Source of the DNA: Clostridium isatidis | GTDB lineage: Bacteria; Bacillota; Clostridia; Clostridiales; Clostridiaceae | NCBI RefSeq assembly: GCF_002285495.1 | Contig: NZ_CP016786.1 | Span: 1,440,001-1,504,000, forward strand | Length of the DNA stretch: 64,000 nt | Reading direction: 5' to 3' | In this document: one piece after another, positions 16,468-25,239 of the stretch | Numbering within the stretch: the first letter of the stretch is position 1 | Layout: each line of letters starts with the position of its first letter | Position numbers and translations under genes: made by a program | Notes under the pieces: generated by a model | What the model was told of the DNA's origin: nothing | Seen by the model: only the letters and a program-made list of their open reading frames with translations | The model's database searches: none

Positions 16468-16515
16468 ATTGGTAGTTTATAAAATAATTTAAACATTTAT
16501 TTTATAACTACCAAT
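16468..16515 (-). terminator. Terminator-like hairpin after the rhomboid-like gene
   Basis: Arms ATTGGTAGTT and AACTACCAAT extended by A/T pairs, with a T-rich tail on the minus strand. The 260 bases around it, between the rhomboid-like gene and the repeat-protein gene, hold no other recognised feature apart from a short A/T palindrome near 16405-16430. Confidence 0.65.
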
Positions 16516-16575
16516 AAAAATCTTAACTATTAATTAAATTTATTAAAAATAATAAATTTTATATTATCATATTCA

Positions 16576-17364
16576 TTAGAGATGAATATGATCTTTTAAA
16601 TGATTCATACAATAACATTTTTGCCCTTTACACTTGGAACAATATCTAAATTCCATTTTATCATCATCTTTATCTGTTATACCACAGACTGCGCATTTAT
16701 GATTATATTTCTTTTCCTTGATATTACTAACAAATTTTTGTTTTCTGTTATAATTAATAATCGTTGATTTACTATCTCTTCCAATTGACTTCCCGAAAAA
16801 AATGAAATAATTAAGCAATGGGATAATTACTAAAATTCTCTCTACAAAAGAACTTGCTTCTATAAAATTTAGAAAAATAAATATCCAATTAAGAATTCCT
16901 AAATATTTTATTTTCACCGGAATAATAAAAAATATTAACAACTCAAAATCAGGAAAAAGTTTAGCAAAAGCTAAAAATAAAGATAAGTTTATATAATGAC
17001 CATCTATTGGCACTTCTGTAATAAATGCAGCTACAAGAGAAGCAATAATTCCAACTAAATAATATATATTAAATCTAAATTCACCCCATACATCTTCTAA
17101 ACTACTTCCTGCCAAATAATAAAAATATAAGGTGAATATCAAGAACAATGGCGAAGTACTTGGTGGTATGAAAATAAAAGTAATAAGCCTCCAAACTTCT
17201 CCTTGAAGAATTTTGTTACTATCTAATAGCAGCAGCTTTATTAGACTGTCACCATTTAGCATTGTATATAAATATACAAATATGTTCCCTAGAATAATAA
17301 TTAACATTAAATTCTTTATATAAAACTTCCCAAATCTTTTTTCTAGTTTACTTAAAAAATTCAT
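16576..17364 (-). CDS. Rhomboid-like membrane protein with C-terminal zinc-binding tail
   Basis: A 262-residue protein with about six membrane segments and the rhomboid-like features EVWRLITFIFIPP (L1-like loop) and FNIYYLVG. The GxSG catalytic serine motif of rhomboid proteases is replaced by HYINLSLFLAFA, so it is unlikely to be an active protease of the usual type. The C-terminus is soluble and has CAVCG...YCSKCKGQKCYC...H, enough Cys and His for one or two zinc sites. This architecture is a conserved clostridial family of unknown role. GAGGGGA precedes the ATG; it is divergent from the amidase gene. Confidence 0.8.
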   Translation of the reverse strand: MNFLSKLEKRFGKFYIKNLMLIIILGNIFVYLYTMLNGDSLIKLLLLDSNKILQGEVWRLITFIFIPPSTSPLFLIFTLYFYYLAGSSLEDVWGEFRFNIYYLVGIIASLVAAFITEVPIDGHYINLSLFLAFAKLFPDFELLIFFIIPVKIKYLGILNWIFIFLNFIEASSFVERILVIIPLLNYFIFFGKSIGRDSKSTIINYNRKQKFVSNIKEKKYNHKCAVCGITDKDDDKMEFRYCSKCKGQKCYCMNHLKDHIHL

Positions 17365-17474
17365 TTATTTCCCCTCTTTACTTAATTATAAATCAATTCT
17401 ATATTAAGCTTTTTATATTATCAATATACCTAGTATTACTATTATTATAAATTTATTAATTTTATTTCCATTTA

Positions 17475-17503
17475 TTTACATTTGCATTTATGTTAAGTAT
17501 AAT
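17475..17503 (+). promoter_or_regulatory. Sigma-A promoter of the amidase gene
   Basis: TTTACA (17475-17480) and TATAAT (17498-17503), spacer 17, lie 34 bases before the ATG at 17538. Confidence 0.75.
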
Positions 17504-17537
17504 GAATATAAGAAAATAGTTAATTGAGGTATAAAAT

Positions 17538-18311
17538 ATGAAAAATTTTAATATTGCCGAAAGGAGAAGACTATTATATAAACGCAGAAAGAGGAGAAAA
17601 ACAATTATTAATTTTTTATATTTCCTATCCATAATTCTTATTGTAACAACTCTTTTTACTTTACGAAAAACCGACAATCAAAATAATACTTATGTAAACA
17701 AAAAAATTGCTTCTTCTTATAATAATAAAGAAGCAATTACTGTATGTATAGATCCTGGGCATGGTGATTGGGATACAGGTGCAGAAAGCACTAAAGGTAT
17801 TTTTGAAAAAGATATTGTGTTGGATATTTCCTTAAGATTAGGAAAATTATTAGAAGCTGAAAATATCAACGTAGTTTATACAAGAACTAATGATTCTATT
17901 TCCTATTTAGGCACAGCTAATGATAGTTTAAAAGAAAGAATAAAAATTTCAAAAATATTTGATGCTGATTTATTTATCTCAATACACTGCAATAGTAATT
18001 ATGATTCTACTTCTTCTAGAGGAATAGAAACTTGGTATAACCCTAATATGAAAGAAAGCATTGAATTTGCAACTATATTACAAAAAAATTTGACTGCTCT
18101 CAATTACAGTGAAGATAGGGGACTAAAAACCTATGAGAATAAGGATGATGCCCTTGCTGTTCTTGAACTTAATAGCGCAACACCTGCACTAGTAGAATTA
18201 GGTTTTTTAAGTAATATTCTAGATGAAAGATACCTAACTTCTGATCATGGAAAAGATAAAATAGCTGAAGCTCTAAAAAATTCTATTATTGAATATATTA
18301 ATTCAATATAA
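17538..18311 (+). CDS. N-acetylmuramoyl-L-alanine amidase, Amidase_3 type (CwlD-like)
   Basis: A 257-residue cell-wall hydrolase anchored by one N-terminal membrane segment (about residues 24-42) after a very basic cytoplasmic stretch (RRRLLYKRRKRRK). The zinc amidase domain begins with VCIDPGHGD (His75), continues with a Glu in FEKDIVLDIS (about 90) and SIHCNS (about His140), and ends with VELGFLSN, which holds the catalytic Glu. These are the ligands of the Amidase_3 family that cuts the bond between muramic acid and L-alanine. Lacking binding repeats, it is most like CwlD, which acts on spore cortex peptidoglycan. It is a single gene with its own promoter and terminator. Confidence 0.9.
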   Translation: MKNFNIAERRRLLYKRRKRRKTIINFLYFLSIILIVTTLFTLRKTDNQNNTYVNKKIASSYNNKEAITVCIDPGHGDWDTGAESTKGIFEKDIVLDISLRLGKLLEAENINVVYTRTNDSISYLGTANDSLKERIKISKIFDADLFISIHCNSNYDSTSSRGIETWYNPNMKESIEFATILQKNLTALNYSEDRGLKTYENKDDALAVLELNSATPALVELGFLSNILDERYLTSDHGKDKIAEALKNSIIEYINSI

Positions 18312-18326
18312 AAAGTATTATTAAAT

Positions 18327-18372
18327 AAAAATAGTAGATAAGCTTTATTCTTAAATCCTATCTACTATTTTT
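18327..18372. terminator. Bidirectional terminator between convergent genes
   Basis: Perfect 14-bp arms AAAAATAGTAGATA and TATCTACTATTTTT around an 18-base loop separate the amidase gene from the convergent ClC gene. Confidence 0.85.
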
Positions 18373-18384
18373 ATATTTAGCTTT

Positions 18385-19950
18385 CTAATTGACCAATGTA
18401 ATACTATTTATTTCTTCAAATATTTCTATTCTTTTTTCTAAAGTAACTATAACCACTAAATAATCTCCACTTAAAAGTTGAACTTTTCCTTTTGGAATTA
18501 TTTCTTTTTCACCTCTTTTTATAGAAACTAACAAGCAATCTTTTGGCCACTCTATGTCTTTTACATACTTCCCGTCAGCAATACTCCCCGCTTCAATTGG
18601 AAATTCTAAAATAGTTTTTTTTGTATTATCAGCTTCTTCTTTAATCCCTTTCCTCTTTAATAATCTTTCAAGTAGAAGCTCATAAATTGCTTCATTTTTA
18701 AAGAAGTCTGCAGTAATATAAGAAACTATTACTGTTAACCCTAATGATAAAATATGATTAAATGAACCTGTCATTTCCATTATCAAAACTATTCCTGTAA
18801 TTGGAGCCTTCACCACCGCTGCAAAATAACCAGCCATTCCTAAAGCAATAAAATTAACAATAAATTCTTTATTTAATCCCAAAAATGTAAAAGAAAATAC
18901 ACCTGTAATATTACCTAAAATAGCACCAAGTAAAAGCATTGGAAGAAAAATCCCTCCTGGTACTCCTGAGCCAAAAGCTATCATCAACAATAAAAACTTG
19001 CTTAAATAAAGTAATATTAATATACAAATTGAATTATCCTCAACTGTTAAGTTTAATATTGTATCATGTCCTCCTCCTAATAAGGATGGAAATAATAAGC
19101 CAATTAAAGCTGTCACAAAGAAGGGAAACATTATTTTTACTTCAATTGGTATTTTTTTAAATTTTCCATAAAGATCTTGAAATAAATATATTCCTTTTGA
19201 AAATATAGTTCCTGCTACTCCAGTCAAAATTCCAAGAATTATTAATAACCAGTAATATTTTAAAGGTAATACTTGTAATCTCTCAAAATTCAAAGATGGT
19301 TCCATTCCTAGAAATCTTTTTGATACAAAATCAGCTGCGATTGCTGATGCCATTGCTGGCAAAAGAACTAAAGGAGAAAAATTTCTATGTATTTCCTCTA
19401 AAGCAAATATCATTCCAGATAAAGGGGAATTAAAAGCTGCTGCTAATCCTGCCGAAGCACCTGATGTAATCAAATATTCTTTCTTAACTTTAACTTTCTT
19501 ATATGTTAAATCAGCAACTCCTTCTCCAACAGCCCCACCAATTTGAACAGAGGGACCTTCTCTCCCCAAAGATAAACCTGCTGCTAATGCTATTACTCCT
19601 CCTAGGAATTTATATATAAGTATTTTAAACCAATTTAACCTAAGTTTATTTACTACTCTTCCCTTTATTTGAGGAATACCACTACCAGATATCATTTCTT
19701 CTCTTTTTACCATAATTCCAACTAAATAACCTATAAAAGTTAAAGTTATAATCACTATTATCGACTTTATTATTGATTGATTTCCAAAATCATAAAAATT
19801 ATTAAAATATCTTGTAAGATTACTTATTGCTAATCTATTCAACACTATAACAAACCCTACCAGAAATCCAATTAGTGTACCTTCTAACAATAACTTAATC
19901 TTCATATTTTTTCTACTTTTAAGAATTTCCTTTGTACTACTTGTATCCAT
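18385..19950 (-). CDS. ClC-family chloride transporter with C-terminal RCK_C (TrkA-C) domain
   Basis: A 521-residue membrane protein. The three anion-site motifs are present: GSGIPQ (about residue 89), GREGPSVQIGG (129-139, with gating Glu131) and GSGVPGGIFLP (about 325). FALEEIHRNF (about 183-192) keeps the internal proton-path Glu seen in bacterial Cl-/H+ exchangers, so it is more likely an antiporter than a channel. From about residue 435 a soluble RCK_C/TrkA-C domain follows, a possible ligand sensor. The gene starts 7 bases after the surE stop, so they form an operon. Confidence 0.92.
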   Translation of the reverse strand: MDTSSTKEILKSRKNMKIKLLLEGTLIGFLVGFVIVLNRLAISNLTRYFNNFYDFGNQSIIKSIIVIITLTFIGYLVGIMVKREEMISGSGIPQIKGRVVNKLRLNWFKILIYKFLGGVIALAAGLSLGREGPSVQIGGAVGEGVADLTYKKVKVKKEYLITSGASAGLAAAFNSPLSGMIFALEEIHRNFSPLVLLPAMASAIAADFVSKRFLGMEPSLNFERLQVLPLKYYWLLIILGILTGVAGTIFSKGIYLFQDLYGKFKKIPIEVKIMFPFFVTALIGLLFPSLLGGGHDTILNLTVEDNSICILILLYLSKFLLLMIAFGSGVPGGIFLPMLLLGAILGNITGVFSFTFLGLNKEFIVNFIALGMAGYFAAVVKAPITGIVLIMEMTGSFNHILSLGLTVIVSYITADFFKNEAIYELLLERLLKRKGIKEEADNTKKTILEFPIEAGSIADGKYVKDIEWPKDCLLVSIKRGEKEIIPKGKVQLLSGDYLVVIVTLEKRIEIFEEINSITLVN

Positions 19951-19957
19951 TACTAAT

Positions 19958-20716
19958 CTACCTCATTTCAAATATATTAGCTACCTCCTCCAACATTTTG
20001 AAATTTGTAAAATCATAATGTAATGGAGTTATGGTTATATATCCTTTTGATAAATAAAATAAATCAGTATCCTCTTGTTCAATTTTATTTCTATTAGATT
20101 TTATTTCATAAGTTTTTTCTTCAGCATCTTCAATTAACACATATTCAGATTTATAAGTTGATTCTCCTAATTTGCAAACCTTTATTCCCTTAATTTCTTC
20201 TTCTTTAAGATTAGGTATATTAACGTTAAGAACTACATTGTTTTTTAAATATTTATCCTCTGCCAAATCAACAATTTTGCTAGCAAGCTTAGCAGCTATA
20301 GTATAATCTTCATCGTATTTGTTCCAATCTACTTCCATCGAAAAAGCTATTGCAGGCACATTATAAATTGAAGCCTCTATTGCTGCAGAAACTGTTCCTG
20401 AATATAAAATATCAGTCCCACAATTAAGCCCTCTATTAATTCCTGATATAACTAAGTCTACCTTTTTACAAATTAAAGATAAACCAGCTTGTGTGCAATC
20501 TGCTGGTGTACCTATTAAGCTATAAGCTTCAAAACCCTTATCTAAATTTTCTTTTCTTATTTTTATTGGATTATGTATTGATATAGAATGACTTGATGCA
20601 CTTTTTTGCTCCCTTGGTGCTACTACAGTAACTTCATGCTTTTTGGATATTTCTTTTGCTAAGTCATATATCCCTCTTGCATTAATACCATCATCATTTA
20701 CAATTAAAACATTCAT
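19958..20716 (-). CDS. surE: 5'/3'-nucleotidase SurE
   Basis: A 252-residue cytoplasmic phosphatase for nucleoside monophosphates. The N-terminal NDDGINARGI holds the metal-binding Asp pair of the SurE family; PREQKSASSHSIS, GTPADCT and SGINRGLNCGTDILYSGTVSAA are the other conserved family segments. The length is normal. GGAGAG precedes the ATG. It is the first gene of a surE-ClC pair. Confidence 0.95.
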   Translation of the reverse strand: MNVLIVNDDGINARGIYDLAKEISKKHEVTVVAPREQKSASSHSISIHNPIKIRKENLDKGFEAYSLIGTPADCTQAGLSLICKKVDLVISGINRGLNCGTDILYSGTVSAAIEASIYNVPAIAFSMEVDWNKYDEDYTIAAKLASKIVDLAEDKYLKNNVVLNVNIPNLKEEEIKGIKVCKLGESTYKSEYVLIEDAEEKTYEIKSNRNKIEQEDTDLFYLSKGYITITPLHYDFTNFKMLEEVANIFEMR

Positions 20717-20844
20717 CTTTTCTCTCCTAAATCTTCCTATATGTAAATCATATAAAAATTATATTTTACTAGTCTAAAGCATAATAAGTACTAGCAAATA
20801 AATTATATATTAATATTTTAATTAATAAAAGGGAATTATAATTA

Positions 20845-20858
20845 TTGACATATATCAA
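20845..20858. promoter_or_regulatory. Fnr-box-like palindrome upstream of the 45-residue gene
   Basis: TTGACATATATCAA differs at one position from the Fnr half-sites TTGAT-N4-ATCAA. It lies right after a TATAAT (20837-20842) and overlaps the ribosome-binding region, so a bound protein would block expression. A Crp/Fnr-type regulator is encoded at 41189-41905. The link is inference only. Confidence 0.3.
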
Positions 20859-20870
20859 GGAGGTTAAATT

Positions 20871-21008
20871 ATGAAAAATAAAAAGAAAAATATAAACTAT
20901 ACTTCTGATCCGACTTCTTCTAATTATGAAAAAAGAATACAAAATAAAGCTAACGAAAAAACTCCATTCGCAGATGAAGAACCATCAAATCATACAGAAT
21001 ATAAATAA
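20871..21008 (+). CDS. Small hydrophilic protein of 45 residues, unknown
   Basis: An ATG with an excellent ribosome-binding site (AAGGAGG, 7 bases upstream) opens a 45-codon frame starting MKNKKKNINYTSDPTSSN and ending SNHTEYK. It is basic at the start and acidic in the second half (FADEEP), with no membrane segment and no Cys. A TATAAT at 20837-20842 and a bidirectional terminator at 21043-21074 make a complete small transcription unit between surE and the pyr operon. The function is unknown. Confidence 0.6.
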   Translation: MKNKKKNINYTSDPTSSNYEKRIQNKANEKTPFADEEPSNHTEYK

Positions 21009-21042
21009 GGTCCTAAAACACACTAGCACAAATACAAAAATA

Positions 21043-21074
21043 ACTGAGAAAAACTTTATTAAGTTTTTCTCAGT
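21043..21074. terminator. Bidirectional terminator at the end of the pyr operon
   Basis: ACTGAGAAAAACTT and AAGTTTTTCTCAGT arms with only a few unpaired bases, placed between the small plus-strand gene and the pyrB stop on the minus strand. Confidence 0.8.
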
Positions 21075-21088
21075 ATTATTTTTATTAT

Positions 21089-22246
21089 TTACCTATTTCC
21101 TTTTGCTTCACAATATATACATCTATAAATCTCATCTTCTTTGTCCCTTAACTCAAATATATGTTCAAGCTCCTGTTCAGTAGATGTTATACATCTTGGA
21201 TTATTGCATTTAATTAAATTTGTTAATCTTTTATGCCTTTCTGTATTTAAATTTCTAATTCTTTTATTATCTTTCATTATATTTACCATTGTATTAGGAT
21301 CAACATATCCTATAAAATCAAAGTTAAAATTCATACTTTCTTTTAAAAGTTTTATTATAAGGGCCATTCTTATATATTTCCCATTTAAAACCTGTTTAAA
21401 ATAACAAGCACGACTATCCTTATCTACAGAAACACTGATTTCATTAACTCTAGGAAGAGGATGCATTATCGACATATCACTTTTGGCTCCATTAAGCTTT
21501 TCAAGAGTTAAAACATAGCTATCTTTAAGTCTTAAATAATCCTCTGCATTAAGAAACCTTTCTTTTTGAATTCTTGTCATATATAAAATATCAAGTTTTG
21601 GAATAACTTCTTCAAGCTTAGTAGTCTCTTCATATGAAACATCCTTGTTCTCAAGAAGGTCCTTTTTAATATAATTTGGAACTTTTAATTCTTTTGGTGA
21701 TATAAAGACCATATTGATATTATCATATCTTGTTAGGGCATTTATAAGAGAATGAACAGTTCTTCCATATTTAAGATCGCCACAAAATCCTATAGTTAAG
21801 TCCTTTAATCTTCCCTTTTCCCTATATATTGTAAGTAGGTCTGCAAGAGTCTGCGTTGGATGACAATGACCTCCATCACCAGCATTTATTACAGGTACAG
21901 ATGTATTATTAGCTGCAACATACGCAGCTCCTTCCTTTGGATGGCGAATTACAATTATATCAGCATAACAACTTATAACCTTTGTAGTGTCAGCTACACT
22001 TTCTCCTTTTGATACTGACGAACTTGCCGCCTCAGAAAAACCTATTACATTTCCACCAAGTTCATACATAGCAGCTTCAAAACTTAGTCTAGTTCTTGTA
22101 GAAGGTTCAAAAAATAAGTTTGCTAGTTTTTTCCCCTTGCATATTTCACTGTATTTTTTAGGATTATCTATAATATCATTTGCAAGATATATAAGTTCAT
22201 CAATTTCCTCTACTGAAAAATCAAGTATATCAATAAGGCTTTTCAT
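21089..22246 (-). CDS. pyrB: Aspartate carbamoyltransferase fused to the zinc domain of PyrI
   Basis: A 385-residue protein. Residues 1 to about 305 are the catalytic chain that makes carbamoyl-aspartate: carbamoyl-phosphate loop FEPSTRTRLSFE, the SVSKGES loop with the catalytic Lys, HPTQTLADL and HPLPR. The last 80 residues match only the C-terminal part of the PyrI regulatory chain: YVDPNTMVNIM, then Cys347, Cys352, Cys376 and Cys379 (CNNPRC and CIYC), the four zinc ligands. The nucleotide-binding allosteric domain of PyrI is missing. The start is set at the ATG at 22246, which shares a base with the pyrE stop (TAATG). It is the last gene of the operon. Confidence 0.93.
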   Translation of the reverse strand: MKSLIDILDFSVEEIDELIYLANDIIDNPKKYSEICKGKKLANLFFEPSTRTRLSFEAAMYELGGNVIGFSEAASSSVSKGESVADTTKVISCYADIIVIRHPKEGAAYVAANNTSVPVINAGDGGHCHPTQTLADLLTIYREKGRLKDLTIGFCGDLKYGRTVHSLINALTRYDNINMVFISPKELKVPNYIKKDLLENKDVSYEETTKLEEVIPKLDILYMTRIQKERFLNAEDYLRLKDSYVLTLEKLNGAKSDMSIMHPLPRVNEISVSVDKDSRACYFKQVLNGKYIRMALIIKLLKESMNFNFDFIGYVDPNTMVNIMKDNKRIRNLNTERHKRLTNLIKCNNPRCITSTEQELEHIFELRDKEDEIYRCIYCEAKGNR

Positions 22247-22887
22247 TATTTCTTTACACCACCAATCCAACTCTTATCTGATGGATTATTTCTAAAAGCA
22301 ATTAATCTTACTATATCCTCTTTCTTAATATATCCTTCCTCTGCTGCTACTTCAGCAATTACATCAAAATTTGTAAGGGAGATATTCTTAACCTTTGCTT
22401 CTTCCAGCCTTTCAATACTTTTATTCATTCCATATGTAAATATACTAGCAATACCTAAAACTTCTGCCCCAGCATCACGTAATACATTGACAACATCAAT
22501 TACGCTTCCACCCGTTGAAATAAGATCTTCAATGACTACAACCTTCTGCCCTTTTTCAAGCCTGCCTTCAATTTGATTTTGCCTCCCATGACCTTTTGTA
22601 CTTGAACGAACATATCCCATAGGAATATTTAAAAGATGAGCCGTGATTGCTGCATGGGCGATACCTGCCGTTGAAGTTCCCATTAATACTTCTGCTTCAG
22701 GATAATTTTCCTTTATTATCTTTGCAAGACCTTCTTCTACATGATTACGTACATCTATATCACTAAGAGTAAGCCTATTATCACAATATACAGGACTCTT
22801 TATTCCGCTTGCCCATGTAAAAGGCTCTTCTGGACGAAAGAACACTGCTTTTATTTTAAGTAAATCCTTTGCTATTAGTTTTTCCAT
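22246..22887 (-). CDS. pyrE: Orotate phosphoribosyltransferase
   Basis: A 213-residue enzyme that joins orotate and PRPP to give OMP. The PRPP motif VVVIEDLISTGGSVIDV (about residues 115-131) is clear, and SPVYCDNRLTLSD and KGHGRQNQIEG loops are typical. The start is put at the ATG at 22887, which has AAGGGAGATG 5-12 bases upstream; the longer in-frame start lies inside the end of pyrF. It is coupled to pyrB by a TAATG overlap. Confidence 0.95.
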   Translation of the reverse strand: MEKLIAKDLLKIKAVFFRPEEPFTWASGIKSPVYCDNRLTLSDIDVRNHVEEGLAKIIKENYPEAEVLMGTSTAGIAHAAITAHLLNIPMGYVRSSTKGHGRQNQIEGRLEKGQKVVVIEDLISTGGSVIDVVNVLRDAGAEVLGIASIFTYGMNKSIERLEEAKVKNISLTNFDVIAEVAAEEGYIKKEDIVRLIAFRNNPSDKSWIGGVKK

Positions 22888-22900
22888 TATTTCATCTCCC

Positions 22901-23599
22901 TTAATCAACAAATTCTTCTATACATCTCATATAAGCAGCGACCGGATCTAAAGCTGCCGTAATTGGCCTTCCTACAACTATGTAGTCTGAGCCAATTTTT
23001 TTAGCATCCTTTGGGGTCATGATGCGTTTTTGATCACCTAATTCACTATCTACAAAACGTATTCCTGGAGTTACAGTTAAAAAATCCTTTCCACAAAACT
23101 CATGTACTTTTTCTGCCTCAAGAGGTGAGCATACAACTCCGTCAAGTCCTGCCTTCTTTGCATTTTTAGCATAGTGCATAACAACTTTTTCAATAGGCTC
23201 TGATATTAATAAATCTCTTTTCATAGTTTCCTCATCTGTTGAAGTTAACTGAGTTACAGCAATTAAAATAGGTCTTGTTCCATCAGATCTTCTAAGACCT
23301 TCAAGGGCAGCTTCCATCATAGTAATAGTTCCCCCAGCATGAAGATTACAAATATCTATATCAAGTTTTGATAAAACTGCCATTGATTTTTTTACTGTAT
23401 TTGGAATATCATGAAGTTTAAGATCAAGAAATATCTTATGACCTCTTTTTTTAATTTCCCTTACAATTTGCGGGCCCTCTGAATAAAAAAGTTCCATCCC
23501 AATCTTTACAAAAGGCTTTTTCCCTTTAAATTTATCGAGGAATTCAAATACTTCTTTCTTGCTTTGAAAATCACAGGCAATAATAACATCCTTTCCCAT
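22901..23599 (-). CDS. pyrF: Orotidine 5'-phosphate decarboxylase
   Basis: A 232-residue (beta/alpha)8 enzyme that converts OMP to UMP. The catalytic segment DLKLHDIPNTV (about residues 60-70) contains the D-x-K-x-x-D set, preceded by VKIGMELFY; the phosphate-binding end is TPGIRF...DYIVVGRPI. The ATG overlaps the pyrD stop by one base. The family is the short bacterial PyrF type. Confidence 0.96.
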   Translation of the reverse strand: MGKDVIIACDFQSKKEVFEFLDKFKGKKPFVKIGMELFYSEGPQIVREIKKRGHKIFLDLKLHDIPNTVKKSMAVLSKLDIDICNLHAGGTITMMEAALEGLRRSDGTRPILIAVTQLTSTDEETMKRDLLISEPIEKVVMHYAKNAKKAGLDGVVCSPLEAEKVHEFCGKDFLTVTPGIRFVDSELGDQKRIMTPKDAKKIGSDYIVVGRPITAALDPVAAYMRCIEEFVD

Positions 23600-24510
23600 T
23601 ACAATGCTCCTCCAATAATATCTTTTAAATTATCTATATTATATTTTTTCATTACATTAGGCAACTCTTCTATTATCTCCTTGCAAACATAAGGATTTAC
23701 AAGATTAGCTGCTCCCACCTGAACTGCTGTTGCACCAGCAAGCATCATTTCAATTACATCTTCTGCACTTGACACTCCCCCCATTCCTACTACCGGAATT
23801 TCAACTGCTGAAGCTACCTGATATACCATTCTAAGAGCTACTGGAAAGATGGCCCTTCCTGAAAATCCCCCCATTTTATTGGCTATAACAGGCTTCCTGC
23901 TTTTAAGGTCAACTCTCATTCCTAAAAGAGTATTAATAAGACTAATTCCATCTGCACCTGCTTCTTCACAAGCCTTAGCTATGGATACAATATCCGTAAC
24001 ATTAGGAGATAATTTCAATATTATAGGTTTTGTTGTAACTTTTTTAACTGCCCTTGTAAGCTCTGCAGCAGTTTCAGGACAAGTACCGAAACTCATCCCT
24101 CCTCCATGAACATTAGGACAGCTAATATTAACTTCTATCCAACCAACTTGTTCACATTTATCAAGCTTTTCGCTAGTATATACATAATCTTCAATAGAAA
24201 ATCCACTTACATTTGCCATAACCTTTTTATTAAAACATTTTTTAAGTTTTGGCAGTTCTTCATCAATTACCTTTTGAACACCAGGATTTTGCAACCCCAC
24301 CGCATTTATCATACCAGCAGTACATTCTGCAATTCGTGGAGTGGGATTTCCAAAACGAGCTTCTTTGGTGGTACCTTTAAAAGAAAAGGTACCTAGGCAA
24401 TTGATATCATAAATTTCTGCAAACTCATAACCATATCCAAAAGTTCCACTAGCAGCTATTACAGGATTATCAAGCTCTATTCCACATAAATTAACCCTTA
24501 ATCTTTCCAT
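23599..24510 (-). CDS. pyrD: Dihydroorotate dehydrogenase B (NAD+), catalytic subunit
   Basis: A 303-residue FMN enzyme oxidising dihydroorotate to orotate. Family motifs include NPVIAASGTFGYG near the start, GLQNPG, NISCPNVHGGG (with the active-site Cys region of the class 1B enzymes) and GMGGVSSAEDVIEM near the FMN phosphate site. The pyrK gene upstream confirms the heterotetrameric NAD-dependent 1B type. The start overlaps the pyrK end by 13 bases. Confidence 0.96.
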   Translation of the reverse strand: MERLRVNLCGIELDNPVIAASGTFGYGYEFAEIYDINCLGTFSFKGTTKEARFGNPTPRIAECTAGMINAVGLQNPGVQKVIDEELPKLKKCFNKKVMANVSGFSIEDYVYTSEKLDKCEQVGWIEVNISCPNVHGGGMSFGTCPETAAELTRAVKKVTTKPIILKLSPNVTDIVSIAKACEEAGADGISLINTLLGMRVDLKSRKPVIANKMGGFSGRAIFPVALRMVYQVASAVEIPVVGMGGVSSAEDVIEMMLAGATAVQVGAANLVNPYVCKEIIEELPNVMKKYNIDNLKDIIGGAL

Positions 24511-25229
24511 AGTATCTCCTCCTTATCTAGAACAGGTCCCTCTTTGCAAATTCTCTTAAATCCTGTAATTGTTTTGCAAGAACAGCCCATACAAGCTCCA
24601 AAACCACAGCCCATTCTTTCCTCAAAACTAAATTGCCCACTAGTCTTACTAATTTTATGAACAGCCTTAAGCATAGGCTCAGGGCCACAGGTATAAAAAT
24701 AAGAATAATCTACCTCTTTCATTTTATCTGTTACAAATCCCTTGCTGCCATAAGAGCCGTCTACAGTTGTTATAAATACCTGCGCCCCTAAATTTTTAAA
24801 TTTTTCTTCATAAAAAATTTCATCTTTAGTATTGAAGCCAAGAATTACTTTAACCGTCTTTCCTTCCTCAATTAATTTTTTTGCCAGGTAATACATTGGT
24901 GGAATTCCAATTCCACCCCCTATAAGAAGAGGCTTATCTCCTGATTTTGATAAATCATAACCATTCCCTAGTTCTGTTAATATATCAAGGTATCCTCCTT
25001 GAATGTTCTTCATAAATTCAGTTCCTTTTCCAACAACCTTATATAGAATTATTAATTTATCTCCTTTTATATCGCAAACAGAGATAGGCCGTCTTAAATA
25101 TAATCCTTCAAGTTGAATATTAACAAACTGACCTGGCTTTATACCTGATGTTTCTCCCAAAAGGGTCATTTCCATAACCTTATCATTTAATTCTATATTT
25201 TTAATTACTTTATACTTTTTCTTCTTCAT
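24498..25229 (-). CDS. pyrK: Dihydroorotate dehydrogenase B, electron-transfer subunit
   Basis: A 243-residue FAD and [2Fe-2S] protein that passes electrons from PyrD to NAD+. The flavin motif is LRRPISVCD (about residues 48-56), the NAD-binding part has GGGIGIPPMYYLA, and the C-terminal cluster ligands are in CGFGACMGCSC and a final RIC. Length and order are those of PyrK. It starts 10 bases after carB and overlaps pyrD. Confidence 0.96.
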   Translation of the reverse strand: MKKKKYKVIKNIELNDKVMEMTLLGETSGIKPGQFVNIQLEGLYLRRPISVCDIKGDKLIILYKVVGKGTEFMKNIQGGYLDILTELGNGYDLSKSGDKPLLIGGGIGIPPMYYLAKKLIEEGKTVKVILGFNTKDEIFYEEKFKNLGAQVFITTVDGSYGSKGFVTDKMKEVDYSYFYTCGPEPMLKAVHKISKTSGQFSFEERMGCGFGACMGCSCKTITGFKRICKEGPVLDKEEILWKD

Positions 25230-25239
25230 AATTCACCCT

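Noticed and set aside
16576..17364. Active rhomboid protease
   Set aside because: The GxSG motif with the catalytic Ser is missing, so only a rhomboid-like fold is called.
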